Below, piece by piece: positions 31,263 to 43,801 of a stretch of 64,000 bases of DNA. This stretch comes from Achatina immaculata. Its lineage: Eukaryota > Mollusca > Gastropoda > Stylommatophora > Achatinidae. Made by a program: the position numbers and the translations under genes. Numbering within the stretch: position 1 is the first letter of the stretch; the number at the start of each line of letters is the position of its first letter. The notes under the pieces are model-generated. The model was given only the letters and a program-made list of their open reading frames with translations. It was not told where the DNA came from and searched no databases. Where the stretch lies: assembly GCA_009760885.1 (NCBI GenBank), contig CM019715.1, positions 25,562,522 to 25,626,521 on the forward strand, written 5' to 3'.

Positions 31263-31800
31263 TGCCTCCAGCACCTGTTAAAATCCAGAATCCTGTCCCA
31301 AAACACCAAGATGACAATTTATACTAATAAGACCAGCCGTCATGTATAGATTTAACAAAAGTGGATTACAATAAAGAAAGATGAACAACAATTGCAGATC
31401 TTTGAGAACAATATCCTAAGAATAATCTTTCGGCCCATAAAGGATACCAACAGTGGAGAATGGAGAGCTAGAAACAACACTGAATATAACAACTTATTTA
31501 AATCCCAACGAATTATAAATGTCTTGAAACTGAACAGACTACGCTGGTTGGGCCATGTAGAAAGAATGGAAGAGAACAGACAAACGAAAATTATGTACAC
31601 ACAAGAGATGAGGGAAACAAGACCAAGGGGTAGAGCAAGACAGAGATGGAGAGACTACATAGAAGAGGGCATAAAGGAAATGTGTTTCAACAACTGGAGA
31701 GAGAAGATGCGGGATAGAGAGAAATGGAGGCGAACTTTATTTGCAGCAACGGGCCTTGATGATTCGGAAGTAGAAGAAGAAGAAGAAATTGTTAAGCAAT
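31263..31800 (+). mobile_element. LINE family E C-terminal end with GAA tail
   Basis: A 160-codon frame (31392-31874) encodes ENNILRIIFRPIKDTNSGEW, LKLNRLRWLGHVERMEENRQ, RPRGRARQRWRDYIEEGIKE and WREKMRDREKWRRTLFAATG, then runs into GAA repeats at 31771-31788 (read as EEEEE). It is a typical RTE-like LINE tail. It joins family B head to head at 31262. Confidence 0.75.
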
Positions 31801-31969
31801 TGCTCTCTTTACTATATTACAATATTTTCAAATTCTATGAAAAAGTATGGATAAGAGATTTATTAGTATTCTGATAAAACGCATTAACCTGCTGCTCCGG
31901 TGGTCATTTTAGTTTCAATGGCTGATTTAAGTTTTTGTTCAACATAAGGTGTAATGATCCTAGTAGTTC

Positions 31970-32185
31970 TTTCTGAAACTTCTTTCAAGGATTGTACAGT
32001 CCATTTTTATTTTAAACCTTTATATCAAAGATTGTCCAGCCTATATTTATTTTAAACCTTCATTCAGGGATTGTCCAGTCTATATTTATTTGAAATCTTA
32101 ATTCAAGGATTGTCCAATCTATCCTTATTTAAAACCTTCCTGTCAAAAAATTCTCTAATCCGTCTTTATTTTAAACCTATCCTCT
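31970..32185. repeat. ~45-bp tandem array, about five diverged units
   Basis: Unit caaggattgtccagtctata then tttattttaaaccttcattc. Confidence 0.85.
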
Positions 32186-32362
32186 GAAATTATGATAGAA
32201 CTTTCCGATATTTTCCGGGTATTCTGTGTTTTATCTTGAACAGTTTTACACGTCGATTGTAACTCAGCTTTCTGAAACAACTTTCTGAAAATATCATCCA
32301 TATCTTTGTCCAGATTTACGTGCCTTAAAGGAAATGATCTTGTTTTGTTCCATGGATAAGGG

Positions 32363-32522
<160 letters not shown>

Positions 32523-32629
32523 AATAATCTGTGAGAAACTATTACATGGTTAACGTGGTTAAAAAATATTAATCACTCTTTATAAAGCATAAGACGTGTT
32601 TAATTTTTCATTTATTTTCATGCATATAC

Positions 32630-32935
32630 GCATACACACACAAAAACACACACACACACAAACAGACACACACAAAAACACAAACACACAAACACAGACA
32701 AAAACACAGACAAAAACACACGTACAAAAAACGCAAACGCGCACACACAAACGCACACACAAGCACACATACAAAACACACACAAACATACACACAAAAA
32801 ACACACAAATACAACACACAAGAAAACACACGCAAGCACACACACAAAAACACACACACAAATATACACACAAACACACACCCACTCAAAAACATGCACA
32901 TAAACACACACACACACATATATATATATAAGTAG
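32630..32935. repeat. CA-rich low-complexity tract
   Basis: ACACAAAC-type repeats, ending in CA and TA dinucleotides. The Cys/Val-rich minus-strand frames are artefacts. Confidence 0.95.
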
Positions 32936-33424
32936 CTAACACTAATACTGGACAACATAAAAATACAACATATTGTAACAGTAATGTGGTAACACCAGCA
33001 GCATGTTAAACAATAATAAGATAAAAACTGAAAAGAGAACAATAAAACACATAATAATAGAAAATATTGCTGTCTAAAATGGCGTCAGTGCAAACTTATA
33101 ACAAGGGGAGAAAAAAAAAACCAAGCAAATAACATTCAAAGATAATTAATTATTCTATAAATTAATATTTCAAGTAGAAATTATGATGAGAGAGGAGAGA
33201 AATGACGGATGCGGTAATAGTGGTTCTAGTAATAAAGGTAGACGTAGGTGTATGGTTCCGTTTTACAAAAACAAAACAAAAAAACAAAAAGAAAAAAGAT
33301 AGAAAGATTGAGGAAAGCTGGCAGTTACGAGAGTGGTTTAAAATAGATTGAGCACGTAGAAATGAGGAACATATTTCAATATTTCGACAAATGTCTTTTT
33401 TTTCAAGGACTACATGCAAAGTAT
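32936..33424. other. No recognisable gene
   Basis: AT-rich sequence; nothing recognised. Confidence 0.5.
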
Positions 33425-34183
33425 TATACCACTGTCCACCACAGAAAAAAGGACTGAAAAAAAAAAACTAATTATGTCAGTCCGTAAGAACAGTGAAGAG
33501 GAAAACCTCTATCTTAATGTGAAGAAAACTAAATTGATGACAACTGACAAAACAGAGAAGGCAGTTGAATCAATCTGATTATCAATGACAAAAAACTGGA
33601 AGAAGTGGAGAGTTTTGAATATTTTGGATCACCACTAACTAATAATGAAGATATAATGAGGGAAATAAAAAGGAGGACATCTATCGCTCTTCAAAAGCTA
33701 AACAACTAAAGAAGCTGTGAAGCTGAAAAGACAGAACTACAAAATACGATTTTTAAAGGCATACATCTTTCCCATCTCAGCATATGCCTGTGAGACCTGG
33801 ACACTTAACAAAACAGCTGAGAAACACATAAATGCCTTTGAATGTAAATGCTATAGAAGAGTTCTTCAAATATCATGGACACAAAAATAACAAATATATC
33901 CATAGTACAAGAACTTAGTATTGAAGAAGATTAAACAGAGAAAACTTAAATATTTTGGACACATTAAACGTCATGATAATTTAGAGAAAACCGGCTTGGA
34001 AGGTTTTATAATGGGAATAAGAAAGATAAGAAGACCAAGGCGAAGATGGCTACAAGACATCGTTGATGATCTGCAAATGGATGCATCAGCAGCAGGGCAT
34101 CTTGCTCACAACCGAGAAGCTTACAGGAAAGCTGTTAGGGAGGCAAAATTCCTCGGGGAACTTACAAATGACTGACTGACATG
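33425..34183 (+). mobile_element. LINE family B copy, 5' truncated
   Basis: Starts at LSTTEKRTEK-like codons, continues through VRKNSEEENLYLNVKKTKLM, SFEYFGSPLTNNEDIM and YACETWTLNKTAEKHINAFE. A ~35-bp deletion near 33935 fuses ELSIEE to KIKQRKLKYFGHIKRHDNLE. Ends gcaaaattcctcggggaact and ACTG-type tgactgactgac. Confidence 0.9.
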
Positions 34184-34458
34184 CAAAAGCAACAGATGTT
34201 CTCTTTTTCCATTCTGTCTTTATCTCTTTTCCTAGCCCCTTACCTACTTCTACCGGGGCGCATTTTGTGCCCGTATTTCTTACGAAAAGGGTAAATTGTT
34301 TAATTTTTGCTACTATCTTTCGTGTTTTTTTTAAAGTGGCGTACTATTTATGTATATGGACCTTGGCAAAAACATTCGCTGAAATATCGGATTGTTGTAT
34401 GTCATTCAGTTATAGGTGCTCATCCTATTTCCTGCCACTTTAGTTTTCGCCTACTTTC

Positions 34459-34459
<1 letters not shown>
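34184..34459. other. No recognisable gene
   Basis: Pyrimidine-rich, then AT-rich sequence; nothing recognised. Confidence 0.5.
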
Positions 34460-34489
<30 letters not shown>

Positions 34490-34512
34490 TTTCTCTCTAT
34501 CTCTCTCTCTCG
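34460..34512. repeat. CT microsatellite
   Basis: About 25 CT units with a few interruptions. Confidence 0.9.
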
Positions 34513-34751
34513 CGCACGCGCAACACTGTCTTTTTGTGCATAAAATAGTCTATACGTCTATACACACTCTGTCTATCGTTTTTACAAGTATAAATTACAG
34601 CAGAGGGGGGAAAGGCAGAGTAGCAGAAAAAAACATTTAACCAAAATGTAAACTGACAAACATTATTTCTTACCAGTTACTGTATAAAAATACATGTTGT
34701 TGTTAAATAGGTGTTATCTTAATAATCTGCTGTAACCAGCAGAAGTAACGA

Positions 34752-34811
<60 letters not shown>
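34752..34811. repeat. TA microsatellite
   Basis: About 29 uninterrupted TA units. Confidence 0.95.
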
Positions 34812-34813
<2 letters not shown>

Positions 34814-34903
34814 ACGGGGGTGAAGACGCCAGATAAGGTAATCAGCGACCCACAGCTGATATTCCAACGTCAGGGTTAGCGACCTATAGCTGACCAAGAC
34901 CCT
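34811..34903 (-). repeat. Dispersed repeat G, 3' part, minus strand
   Basis: gggggtgaagacgccagata then aggtaatcagcgacccacag is the reverse complement of 29965-30025. gtcagggttagcgacctata matches copy 1 around 28670. Confidence 0.65.
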
Positions 34904-34904
34904 C

Positions 34905-35410
34905 TTTATATTTTCAGTATACAAGTTAAATAAGTCAGGCGACAACATTATATTTTCAGTATATAAGTTAAATAAGTAAGGCGACAACATTATATTTTCA
35001 GTATACAAGTTAAATAACTAAGGCGACAGTATGCACCCCTGACGGACCCCTTGTTTTATGTCAAACCAAGTTGTTGTTTCACCATTTATTCTTACTGCTG
35101 CTTGTTGGTCTAGATACAGCAGTGATGTTAATTGTATCAAATGTGTTGGAAATCTCATTTTTTTCCGTTATTTCCCAAAGTTTCTGTGTTGTACACAATC
35201 AAATGCCTTTGAGTAGTCTATAAAAGATAAATATAGATTTACATTAAACTCTCTGCATTTCTCTGTTATTAATCTTATATTGAATGTATGATTTCTTGAT
35301 CCTCTTCCTTGCCTGAAACCAGCTTGGAACATATTGACTTCTATTTTCTTATAAGTCTACACATTATGACTTTTAACAGAATTTTACTGGCATGACTAAT
35401 CAGGCAAGAA
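34905..35410 (-). mobile_element. LINE family B RT fragment lacking its 3' end, with a triplicated segment
   Basis: Minus strand reads ISHASKILL-like, QGRGSRNHTFNI-like, FIDYSKAFDCVQHRNFGK and GVRQGCILSP, then three successive copies of a 42-bp unit encoding LFNLYTENI with linkers (34907-35032). It then stops at repeat G. Every downstream part (YADD, thumb, tail) is absent, unlike the other family B copies. Confidence 0.85.
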
Positions 35411-35484
35411 CAAAGAATTACCTTAGCTTCATTATTAATGTTCTCAATTTTATAGATACCATTTTGGAACGGTTTTATAATGTT

Positions 35485-35805
35485 AAAAAAATTTCATTTA
35501 TATCATGAATACCTCCTAATTTTAAAAACTATTTCATTTATATCATGAATACCTCCTAATTTTAAAAACTATTTCACTTATACTATGAATACCTCCTAAT
35601 TTTAAAAACTATTTCATTTATATCATAAACATTTCCTAATGTTAAAAACAATTTCACTTATACCATGAATATTTCCTAATGTTAAAAACAATTTCATTTA
35701 TACCATGAATATTTCCTAATGTTAGAAACAATTTCACTTATACCATGAATATTTCCTAATGTTAAAAATAATTTCATTTATATCATGAATACTTCCTAAT
35801 GTTAA
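35485..35805. repeat. ~39-bp tandem array, about eight units
   Basis: Unit atttcatttatatcatgaat then acctcctaattttaaaaact. The units fall in two groups: acctcctaatttt (left) and atttcctaatgtt (right). Confidence 0.95.
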
Positions 35806-36525
35806 AAAAAATGAAAACTGTATTTTCAGTAGAATTTTGGACGAAACGGGACCAAAATAAATAAATAAAAATATAAAAAACTATATTTATATTCCTTTAT
35901 TTCTAATGTTAAAGTGTCCTGTAATTTATTCATTTATATCCCTAGGTCATATTATCTATTTAAAATGACTCTCATAGACGTAGCTTCTATAAACCCTGAC
36001 ATCTTTTTTTTTCTCTCTCTCTCCAAAAAACTGGACCATTTACCTTCCAAACTTTGTAAAATACAAAAAGTAAATTACAAACTGTCACAGAAATGTCTAA
36101 CAGAAACAAACCTCGCTTGAATTTTCCTCAATTTAAAAAAGAAAAAAAAAAGTAGAAACTTCCAAAGTTACAAGAAATCGTAGCAGACTACTGGTAACTC
36201 TTTTCGTTTGTTTGTATATTTTTAAAATTCAACGAAAGCACATATTCATACGAAAACTGGAGTATGAGTTTTTTTTTTCCTTTCCCTCGTCAAAACTCAT
36301 TTTATCCATTACAGGAATGAAACGCCATAAAATACTAACATAAACTTTAAAAGAAAGAAAACAGAAAACACTTAATATTGTTGGAGATAATGAGATAAAT
36401 CTGTCCGTTTCCTAGCAACACGCTTTAATTCAAAAGAATGTACGCCTCGTATTCTGATACAAATTTTATAAAGGCAACTGAAACATCTATATTAAACTAT
36501 ATATATATATATATATATATATACG
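35806..36525. other. No recognisable gene; TA tract at its end
   Basis: AT-rich sequence with A and T runs. A TA microsatellite at 36498-36522 borders SINE-1. Confidence 0.55.
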
Positions 36526-36790
36526 TTTCCAGTCCTGATATGCAGGAAACTCTCTACCGTAGAGAGCGGAACAACAACACAACTCCTTCAGATCATCAGA
36601 GGAAGTACCCCCCCCCCTCAGACAAGTGTTTCGGCCCTTTAAACTCCTGACACTCTAAGGGGGGTGGGCCCCTCTGGGTCATGACTCCCAGAGGTCTTGT
36701 GAGTTGTTGCTTTTTTTTCCCGGTCCCGGGATCGAACCCATGATCTTCCAGTTGCCACGCGTCTTTAGCGATTTAGCTACGGAGGACTGG
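36526..36790 (-). mobile_element. SINE-1 copy, minus strand
   Basis: Reverse complement of the 19012-19285 element: B box cgggatcgaaccc at about 36727-36739, ctctctaccgtagagag hairpin at 36550-36566, and tRNA-head end agctacggaggact at 36775-36788. It lacks about 10 bp of the head (cttcagaaagtgc). Confidence 0.85.
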
Positions 36791-36894
36791 TATGATATTA
36801 TGATGATATATCATCGTTAAGCCGTCTTGGAATTATATAAGTTGTTGATTAGAAAGACTTCAAAGTTGCGTATATTAAGAAAGTTTTACATATC

Positions 36895-37400
36895 TTAAAT
36901 AAGATTTTTAAGGGGATGCATCTTTCCCATCGCAACATATGCATGTGAGACCTGGACACTTAACAAAACAGCTGAGAAACACATAAATGCCTTTGAGTGT
37001 AAATGCTACAGAAGAGTTCTTCAAATATAGTAAACAAAAAAAAAAACAAATATATCCATACTATAAGAACTTAATTTTGAAGAAGGCTGGCTATTAAAGA
37101 GGATTAAAGAGAGAAAACTTAAATATTTTGGACACATTAAACGTCATGATAATTTAGAGAAGATCGTCTTGGAAGGGTACATAATGGGGAAAAAGAAAGA
37201 GAGGAAGACCAAGGCGAAGATGGCGCAAAGACATCGTTGATGATCTGCAACTGGTTGCATCAGCAGCAGGCCATCTTGCTTACAACCGAGAGGCCTACAG
37301 AATAGCTGTTACGGAGACAAAGTTCCGCAAGGGACATGCAAATGACTGACTGAATGACATGCAGATGACTGACTAACTGACATGCAAATGACTGACTGAC
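36895..37400 (+). mobile_element. LINE family B 3' end, with repeated tail segments
   Basis: Starts IRFLRGCIFPIATYACETWT-like codons, then the HINAFECKCYRRVLQI stretch and GHIKRHDNLEKIVLEG-like codons. The tail has three successive partial copies of acatgcaaatgactgactg (37335-37400), so the terminal unit itself is duplicated. Confidence 0.85.
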
Positions 37401-37549
37401 TGGGAACAAAAGTACGCAGTGAGCAATGCAGACAGAATAATGAGAAATCTTAGGCAACACTAGGGGCCTAGAGGGAACAGCGGATGGAATATACTCGGTT
37501 CATTCAACATTCAGATTGTTTCATATTGGGCGTCGAAAGATTCGTTAAT

Positions 37550-37760
37550 AACAATCATTTAATGATTGTCTTATAATATGTATTGAAAGACTGGTTGATA
37601 ATATGAATTGAAAGATTTGGTTGATAATAGAAACTGAAAGATTTGGTTCGTAATAGGAAGTGAAAGATTTGGTTCATAACAGGAACTGAAAGATTAGTTA
37701 AAAAAAAAAAAAGAAAGCATCGAAAGACTGGCTCACAAAAATCATTGAAAAATTGGTTCG
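37550..37760. repeat. ~34-bp degenerate tandem array
   Basis: Unit attgaaagatttggttgata then atagaaactgaaag, about six copies, strongly diverged. Confidence 0.8.
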
Positions 37761-38299
37761 CAACAAGTATTCAAGTAAAAAAGAAAGTACACAAACGAAA
37801 GGCAATTACAGAACTGAAAAATATTAAACCCAACATGGAAGGACGTAAATATAAACCTAAATATAAACCACTACTAACCAAAGATTCAGTCATTCCCAAT
37901 GTTCGATCTACAGATTCGGGACACTCATCACTAACTACAATGACGGGACCACTAATAATGGTGATACTTCTGAGGAAGGTTATGCAAATACCGTATACAG
38001 CTGGCACAATAAAGGATGGGATTGGAGAGTTTATGTAGTTTCTTACAGGACCCGTTACCAGCAATGACAAATACTAAACATTATGTGACCAGCTGTCTGA
38101 AATAAAACAGGCAAGTAGTAGATTTTTTTCTACAAGTAAAGTGTTTTGAAAGTTAGAACATCTCAGAGACAAATGACTAGGAAAAACAACAAAATCACAG
38201 AATAGGCTTTCAATGAAAAACGTCAGGTAGGCCAGCATCAGAAAATGCTTTGACAAGAGCAGTTGATACAGAAAGCTGATGTCAGGCAGCAGAGAAGAT

Positions 38300-38800
38300 A
38301 TGAGAACTAAAAGACCATAGACAAATCATGAGAACTGGAAGAATTAGAAGACAATGGACAACACATGAGAATTAGAAGACAATGGACAATACATGAGAAT
38401 TAGAAGACGATGAACAATAAAAGAGAATTAGAAGATGATGGACAAAAATGAGAATTAGAAAATGGTGGACAATAAATGAGAATTAGAAGACGATGGACAC
38501 TTTATGAGAACTAAAAGATGACAGACGTAACATGAGAAACTTGAAGAATTAGAAGAAGATGGGGAGTACATCAGAACTAAAAGAAAACAGACAAGCCATG
38601 AGAACTTGAAGAACTAGAAGACAACGCAAAATACATGAGAACTAAAAGGCGATGTAGAAGACATGAGAACTAAAAGACGATAGACAAGTCGTGAGAAAAC
38701 AACGGAGAGTACATAAGAACTTAAATGACGATAGCCAAGACATGAGAACTTGAAGAACTAGAAGCCGATGGAGAAGACGTGATAACTAAAACAGCGAGCT
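38300..38800. repeat. ~31-bp degenerate tandem array
   Basis: Unit gagaattagaagacaatgga then caatacat, about 15 copies with length variation. Confidence 0.85.
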
Positions 38801-41009
38801 AGACCGTCCTCCATCTAAGCTCGTATCTGAAAGAGAAATTACGAGACAAACAAGAAGCAATGATATTTGTATTATAGCCTTGAACCAGGGCAGGCGTGCT
38901 CGCGTCGGCTTTAAGACAGACAGAAATGACACGACCTTGCGAGAAATGTTTTTAACACGTTTCCGGGTTACTAGTCTTTGGCAGTTATTGCCCTTCCTTG
39001 TTGAGTTATGACAGCGATAACTTCACTCTGAGCTACAGTAAAACGTGCGCCGAAGAATGTTAACATTTCTGAATTGAAGTTATACCCTGTTTTCCTTGCT
39101 CCCCCTCTATAAGTATTTCTTTTGTTGTTTTTTTTAAATGCCTATATTTTAAAGCCTAGATTATATCTGCGAATTCTAGACTATCTGTTCTTGTGCATGT
39201 GCGCTTTACAATTTTTCTGATGGAAAATATCTAGCAGAGATGATCTAGGTAGTAGCAAAATCGAAGACGAAATATTGATTGTTTTGCCTTTATTATTACG
39301 CCCAGAAAGAATTTTTTACGTATTATTTGGGGGCAAAAAAGATAGTAAAATTGAAAATAAATAATTCATGGCATCGGTGAAAGGATATATATATTTATAC
39401 ATATTTATATATTATTTATATAGAGGTTAACTTTATAAGAAATTGGAAATGTAAATGTATTTATTGCTACATTAGAAATTTAATTCATAAAATAGATAGC
39501 CGATCAAATATTAATTTTTTTTAGCAGAAACTGGTTTAAACTTGGAAATAGGCATGCTAGTTATTGTTAAGAACTTTTAAAAAAAGCATTGACAATTACC
39601 TTAAGAGCGTGTTAGTCCTCCGTGATTGGATGTCCTGAACTGGTCAGACGAACTCATCCAAATCAGGCCTGGTACGGCAGCTCAATGTTCAGACCATCTG
39701 CACGAAAGATGATCGGCTCCGATGACAGGCCTGGGTTAAATACAGGTCACGCAGCCTCACGATTTCCCTTCTGTTCGCTTTATATCCCTCCTCCTCTCCG
39801 TGGATCGTCAATGAACCATCAGCTCAGAATCCTTCATCGTTAATCCCGGTATCGTTTGTTGCTGTTTCGCATACTCCCCCCAATTTTTAAGCAAAATCCA
39901 CACTCCCCTCTCCTCCCCCCAGAGAGAGAGAGGGGAGGGAGGGATTTTTTTGCCCTCCTTTACTATGTCCTGATACTGACTATCCGGACGTCGAGCACAC
40001 AGTAGGTGATAAGTAGGACATCTTCCCGTAATGTCCTCCATTCCCAGGTCTCGTGGAGATATTGACAGGCGTTCCTCGCTGGAATAGAGCGACACACACA
40101 CCGTCGCTGCCAACTCTCTCAAATTTTAAAGGGGGAGACCCGAAATAAAGCGAGTAAATCCAAGTTTTTTTGGTTCACTTTGTAAGGTATCACTTTTGTT
40201 CTTATCTCGCCGTGCTCACTTGAAGTTTGTTCTTATTCTGCTCTTTTGTTCCTTTAATTGTATTTTTAAAGGGCGTAAGTACTTAATATCCCTCAAGTTT
40301 ATTTTGCAGTCCTGCTTACTCTTTTCCTATTTATTCGGGTATATTCATTCTGTTTTATGTCTGCCAATCAATCAAGTGCCGTGCCGCGTGGCGTAGGCGA
40401 TCATTTCTCTCCACATTTCCATGTCTTTAGACTTGATTATGAGATCCGCCGGTGACTTTCTTCTTTCTCACAAGAAAACCAGAATTTTCATTCAAGGAAA
40501 CAAGAAATAATTTGAAATAGTAATGCTTATTTTAATCTTGGTTTACTTATGTTGGAAGAAATATGGTTATATTCAGTGACAAGTAAGTGAAAGTAATCTT
40601 TCGCGGACAGTGTAAAACAAAAAAAAAAACAAAACAAAACAAAAAAACAACAACAACAATAAAAAAGAAAGTGCAACAGAAGAAGTTTTAACACTAATTA
40701 CACGAAGCACACCATTCGCTTGATTGCCTAGTCGGATTTCTTGGTTGAGCCTTGCTTTCTCAAATTAAATGGCAGTTGGCAGCAAAGGGGTTTGTAAAAT
40801 GATTGGTTAATTCAAAACGCGTTTTAAAGAAACACCAAAAAAGGAGCCATTAAGTGTCAGAAAGTTGTTGGTAAAAAAAAAAAAGGAGACGCTAATATTG
40901 CGGCTAGCTTGATACGAATGGGAACACATGTGCTACGAGTTGTGCCACTACAAAGAAGAAAGGGAGTATGAGACAACAGGACTAGCAAAAGAGAAAAAAA
41001 AATTGGAGT
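38801..41009. other. No recognisable gene in about 2.2 kb
   Basis: Mostly AT-rich and unique within the window. The minus frame 39808-40122 (104 codons) has no recognisable domain. A CTCTCC/GAGAGG hairpin is possible around 39903-39945. Confidence 0.45.
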
Positions 41010-41175
41010 ATGTCCATACAAGAGCACCTGCAACTGCCAGCTGATGTTCTTACAGCAGCTGATGCGGTGAAGATATTGAACGACAGCACTGTGTTAGTTT
41101 AGAAGCAGGTTGTGGCAGATATATTTTCACTCCTTGAGTACATCTTTAAAGCAGGGATTGACAGTACTTAATTGT
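41010..41175 (+). repeat. Dispersed repeat G, copy 3
   Basis: acctgcaactgccagctgat, gttcttacagcagctgatgc and ggtgaagatattgaacgaca parallel 29745-29800. It is more diverged than the other copies. Confidence 0.55.
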
Positions 41176-41884
41176 GTTTTGTTAAAATACTGTACGGAAG
41201 CTTAGTTGTTTCCTATTTATTAAAAAAGATGTCCCTGAAACCATAATATGAAATTAACTTTATGTAAAAAGTATTCGTTCGTTTGTTGTTATTGTCCAGT
41301 ATGCACTAACATTGCAGCGGCCTGTGTGTGTATGTTATTAAATTTTCGTCCGATCTCGTCGTGTGGTGGCATTCTCACTAAAATAATATCTGAAATAACC
41401 ATCTAACTACTTCTCCAGTCCATTTAATAGGTATAGGTGTACTTGGGGTACATTCAGGAACAGTGGTCAGGTCATAGGACATGTCCTTATGCCTCCGAAA
41501 TCACAATAAATACTGAATTTTCTCCGGTAAAACATCTATTTCGCTCGGTTGTTAGCCACGCTTTGGATTGAACTATGAAAGGTCACCATACATGCGCAGA
41601 TAAATCGTGTACATTTAAAAAGTTACAATAGTTTAACGCACCAACGAAACAAAATCGCTATAACGAACATGGGAGTCACTAGACTAACAGGAAGTTATCA
41701 CAATATCGACTGTGGCAGGGAAAAGTTGGTACCTGCGTGAGACTGAATTTAAGCTACGGAATTTCTGTGTCATGACCTCGTTTCTGTCCGGTGGTCTCGA
41801 TCTTCGTTTCGACTGAACAGTACTAATGACTTCGCTTTCAGACACATTTTTTGGGGGGTGTTAGATAGCGTAGTTCGTTGGTGT
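41176..41884. other. No recognisable gene
   Basis: Unique, AT-rich sequence; nothing recognised. Confidence 0.5.
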
Positions 41885-42060
41885 GCTGTTCTCTCGTGGT
41901 TAGACGGCTGTTCGTCATACCGGAGCCCGTGGTTCAAATCCCAGATAATTCTCTTGTGGTTTTTCTTTATCTCACGTCTAAAAGTCCTTTGTCTTTGATT
42001 TTTTCGAGGTCTAATCCAACAATAAGATGATAAGAACGGGGATACACTTTTTGGGAATCT
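41885..42060 (+). mobile_element. SINE-5 or tRNA-derived sequence
   Basis: ctctcgtggttagacggctg and gagcccgtggttcaaatccc resemble Pol III A and B boxes at the right spacing (~45 bp). No acceptor-stem pairing is visible, so it is not called as a tRNA gene. A non-tRNA body follows to about 42060. Only one copy is in the window. Confidence 0.5.
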
Positions 42061-42484
42061 GTGAACATCGATGAAAAAGATCAGGACACGTCAAGAGCGA
42101 GAATGATAATATCTTTATATACTCTGGTGGAGAATTAGGAGGAAAGAATGGAGTGGCTTGGACAAATCAGCATCAAAGGCATTACTAGGCTACAATCCAG
42201 TAAGTGATAGAATCCTCACAGTCAGACTTAAGGACACTCCTAGAAATGTAACAATCATCCAGATATATGCATTTACATCAGCAGCAGAAGAAATGGAAGT
42301 AGAAGACTTTTATAACACACTGCAAACAACGATAGACCAGGTACGTAAAAATGATATTATATTAATAATGGGGGATTTTAATGCAGAGATTGGTACAGAA
42401 AGAGCAGCAGATGAAGGACATGTTGTAGAGTAATTTAGCATAGGACATAGAAATGAAGCAGGTGACAATGTAACGGCGTTTTGT

Positions 42485-43075
42485 ATGGAAAATGAGCTAA
42501 TGATCGCTAACACACTTTTTAAACAACATCCAAGAAGACTTTACACATGGACATCACCTGATGGGAAAACCAAGAATCAAACAGATTACATTTTAGTGCA
42601 AGGAAGATGGAGATCAAGTATAACATCAGCAAAAACTTTACCAGGTGCTGATTGTGACACGGACCATGAGTTATTAATAGCAGACATGAAGATAAAGATA
42701 AAAAGGACAGTTAAGGGATCAAGACCACTCCGCTTTGATTTTACAGAAATACCAGAACAATATGATATAGAAGTGAAGAACCATTTCGAAATCCTGATGG
42801 CTGTACAGGAGGAAATGACACCAGATGATTTGGCTACACAGCCCGTAGATATCTTAATAACAACAGCTAAAGACATGGTTCCAGTAAAGAAAACACACAA
42901 GAATGGATGGATTACAGCAGGCACACTAGAACTGATAAAACAACGTACAGAAATGAAGAAGCAATGGAAAGTGACAAACAACAATAAAGAGAAATATAAA
43001 TCTTTAACAAAAGAAGTACGAAGAAACATAAGAAAAGACAAAAAAAAACAAACAATACATACAAGATTGTTGTGA
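42485..43075 (+). pseudogene. Endonuclease (C-terminal half) of LINE B with linker to RT
   Basis: The 196-codon frame carries YTWTSPDGKTKNQTDYILVQ, PGADCDTDHELLIADMKIKI and a basic linker. D..ID/TDYIL and SDH/TDHE are conserved AP-endonuclease motifs of LINEs; QTDYIL has Thr where Ile is usual. The last codons are shifted by the A-run at 43041. Confidence 0.8.
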
Positions 43076-43115
43076 AAGGATAGAAGGACATCAGAAATGT
43101 GGAAGAATTAGTGAA

Positions 43116-43751
43116 ATGTTTAAAGAAATGAAGACATTGACGAGAAATGTCACACCTAAGCTAAATGTAATTTGTGACGAGATGGGGAATACTTTGACAG
43201 AGACAAAAAAAATTATAGAAAGATGGAAAGAATATTGCAGAGGAATGTATGAAACAACCGACTGTGAAAGCAGAAATCAACAGTGTGAATTATTATTGGA
43301 GGAGAAAGAACCCGAACCGACAATAGAAGAAGCTTTATGGGCAATAAAGAAATTGAAAAATGGTAAATCACCAGGATGTGATGAGATAACCGCTCAATTT
43401 ATTAAAGCAGGAGGAAAGGAATGTGCAACAATCTATCATGCATTATGTAAAAAGATATGGCATTCAGGTATTTGGCTAAAAGAATGGAAAAGAACTATAT
43501 TCATACCACTGCCAAAAAAGGGTAACCTGAAATTATGCACAAACTACAGAACTGTTGCCCTGATTAGTCATGCTAGTAAAATTCTGTTAAAAATCATAAT
43601 GGGTAGATTTCGTAAGAAAATAGAAGAAGAAGTCAATATGGTTCAAGCTGCTTTCAGGCAAGGAAGAGGATCAAGAGATCATATATTCAATATAAGATTA
43701 ATAATAGAGAAATGCAGAGAGTTTAATGTGAATCTATATTTATCTTTATAG
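43116..43751 (+). pseudogene. RT fingers/palm part of LINE B
   Basis: 211 codons, including TIEEALWAIKKLKNGKSPGC, EWKRTIFIPLPKKGNLKLC and FRKKIEEEVNMVQAAFRQGR. The frame is lost one base before the FIDYSKAFD motif because one T of the run found in other copies is missing. Confidence 0.8.
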
Positions 43752-43801
43752 ACTACTCAAAGGCATTTGATTGTGTACAACACCAGAAACTTTGGATAAT
43801 A

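Noticed and set aside
32580..33042. Cys/Val-rich minus-strand frames resembling toxin-like cysteine-rich peptides
   Set aside because: They are read from a CA/ACAC low-complexity tract and lack any signal or cysteine framework.
39808..40122. 104-codon minus-strand frame
   Set aside because: No recognisable motif and no repeat copies. It lies over a CTCTCC/GAGAGG region, and nothing supports its translation.
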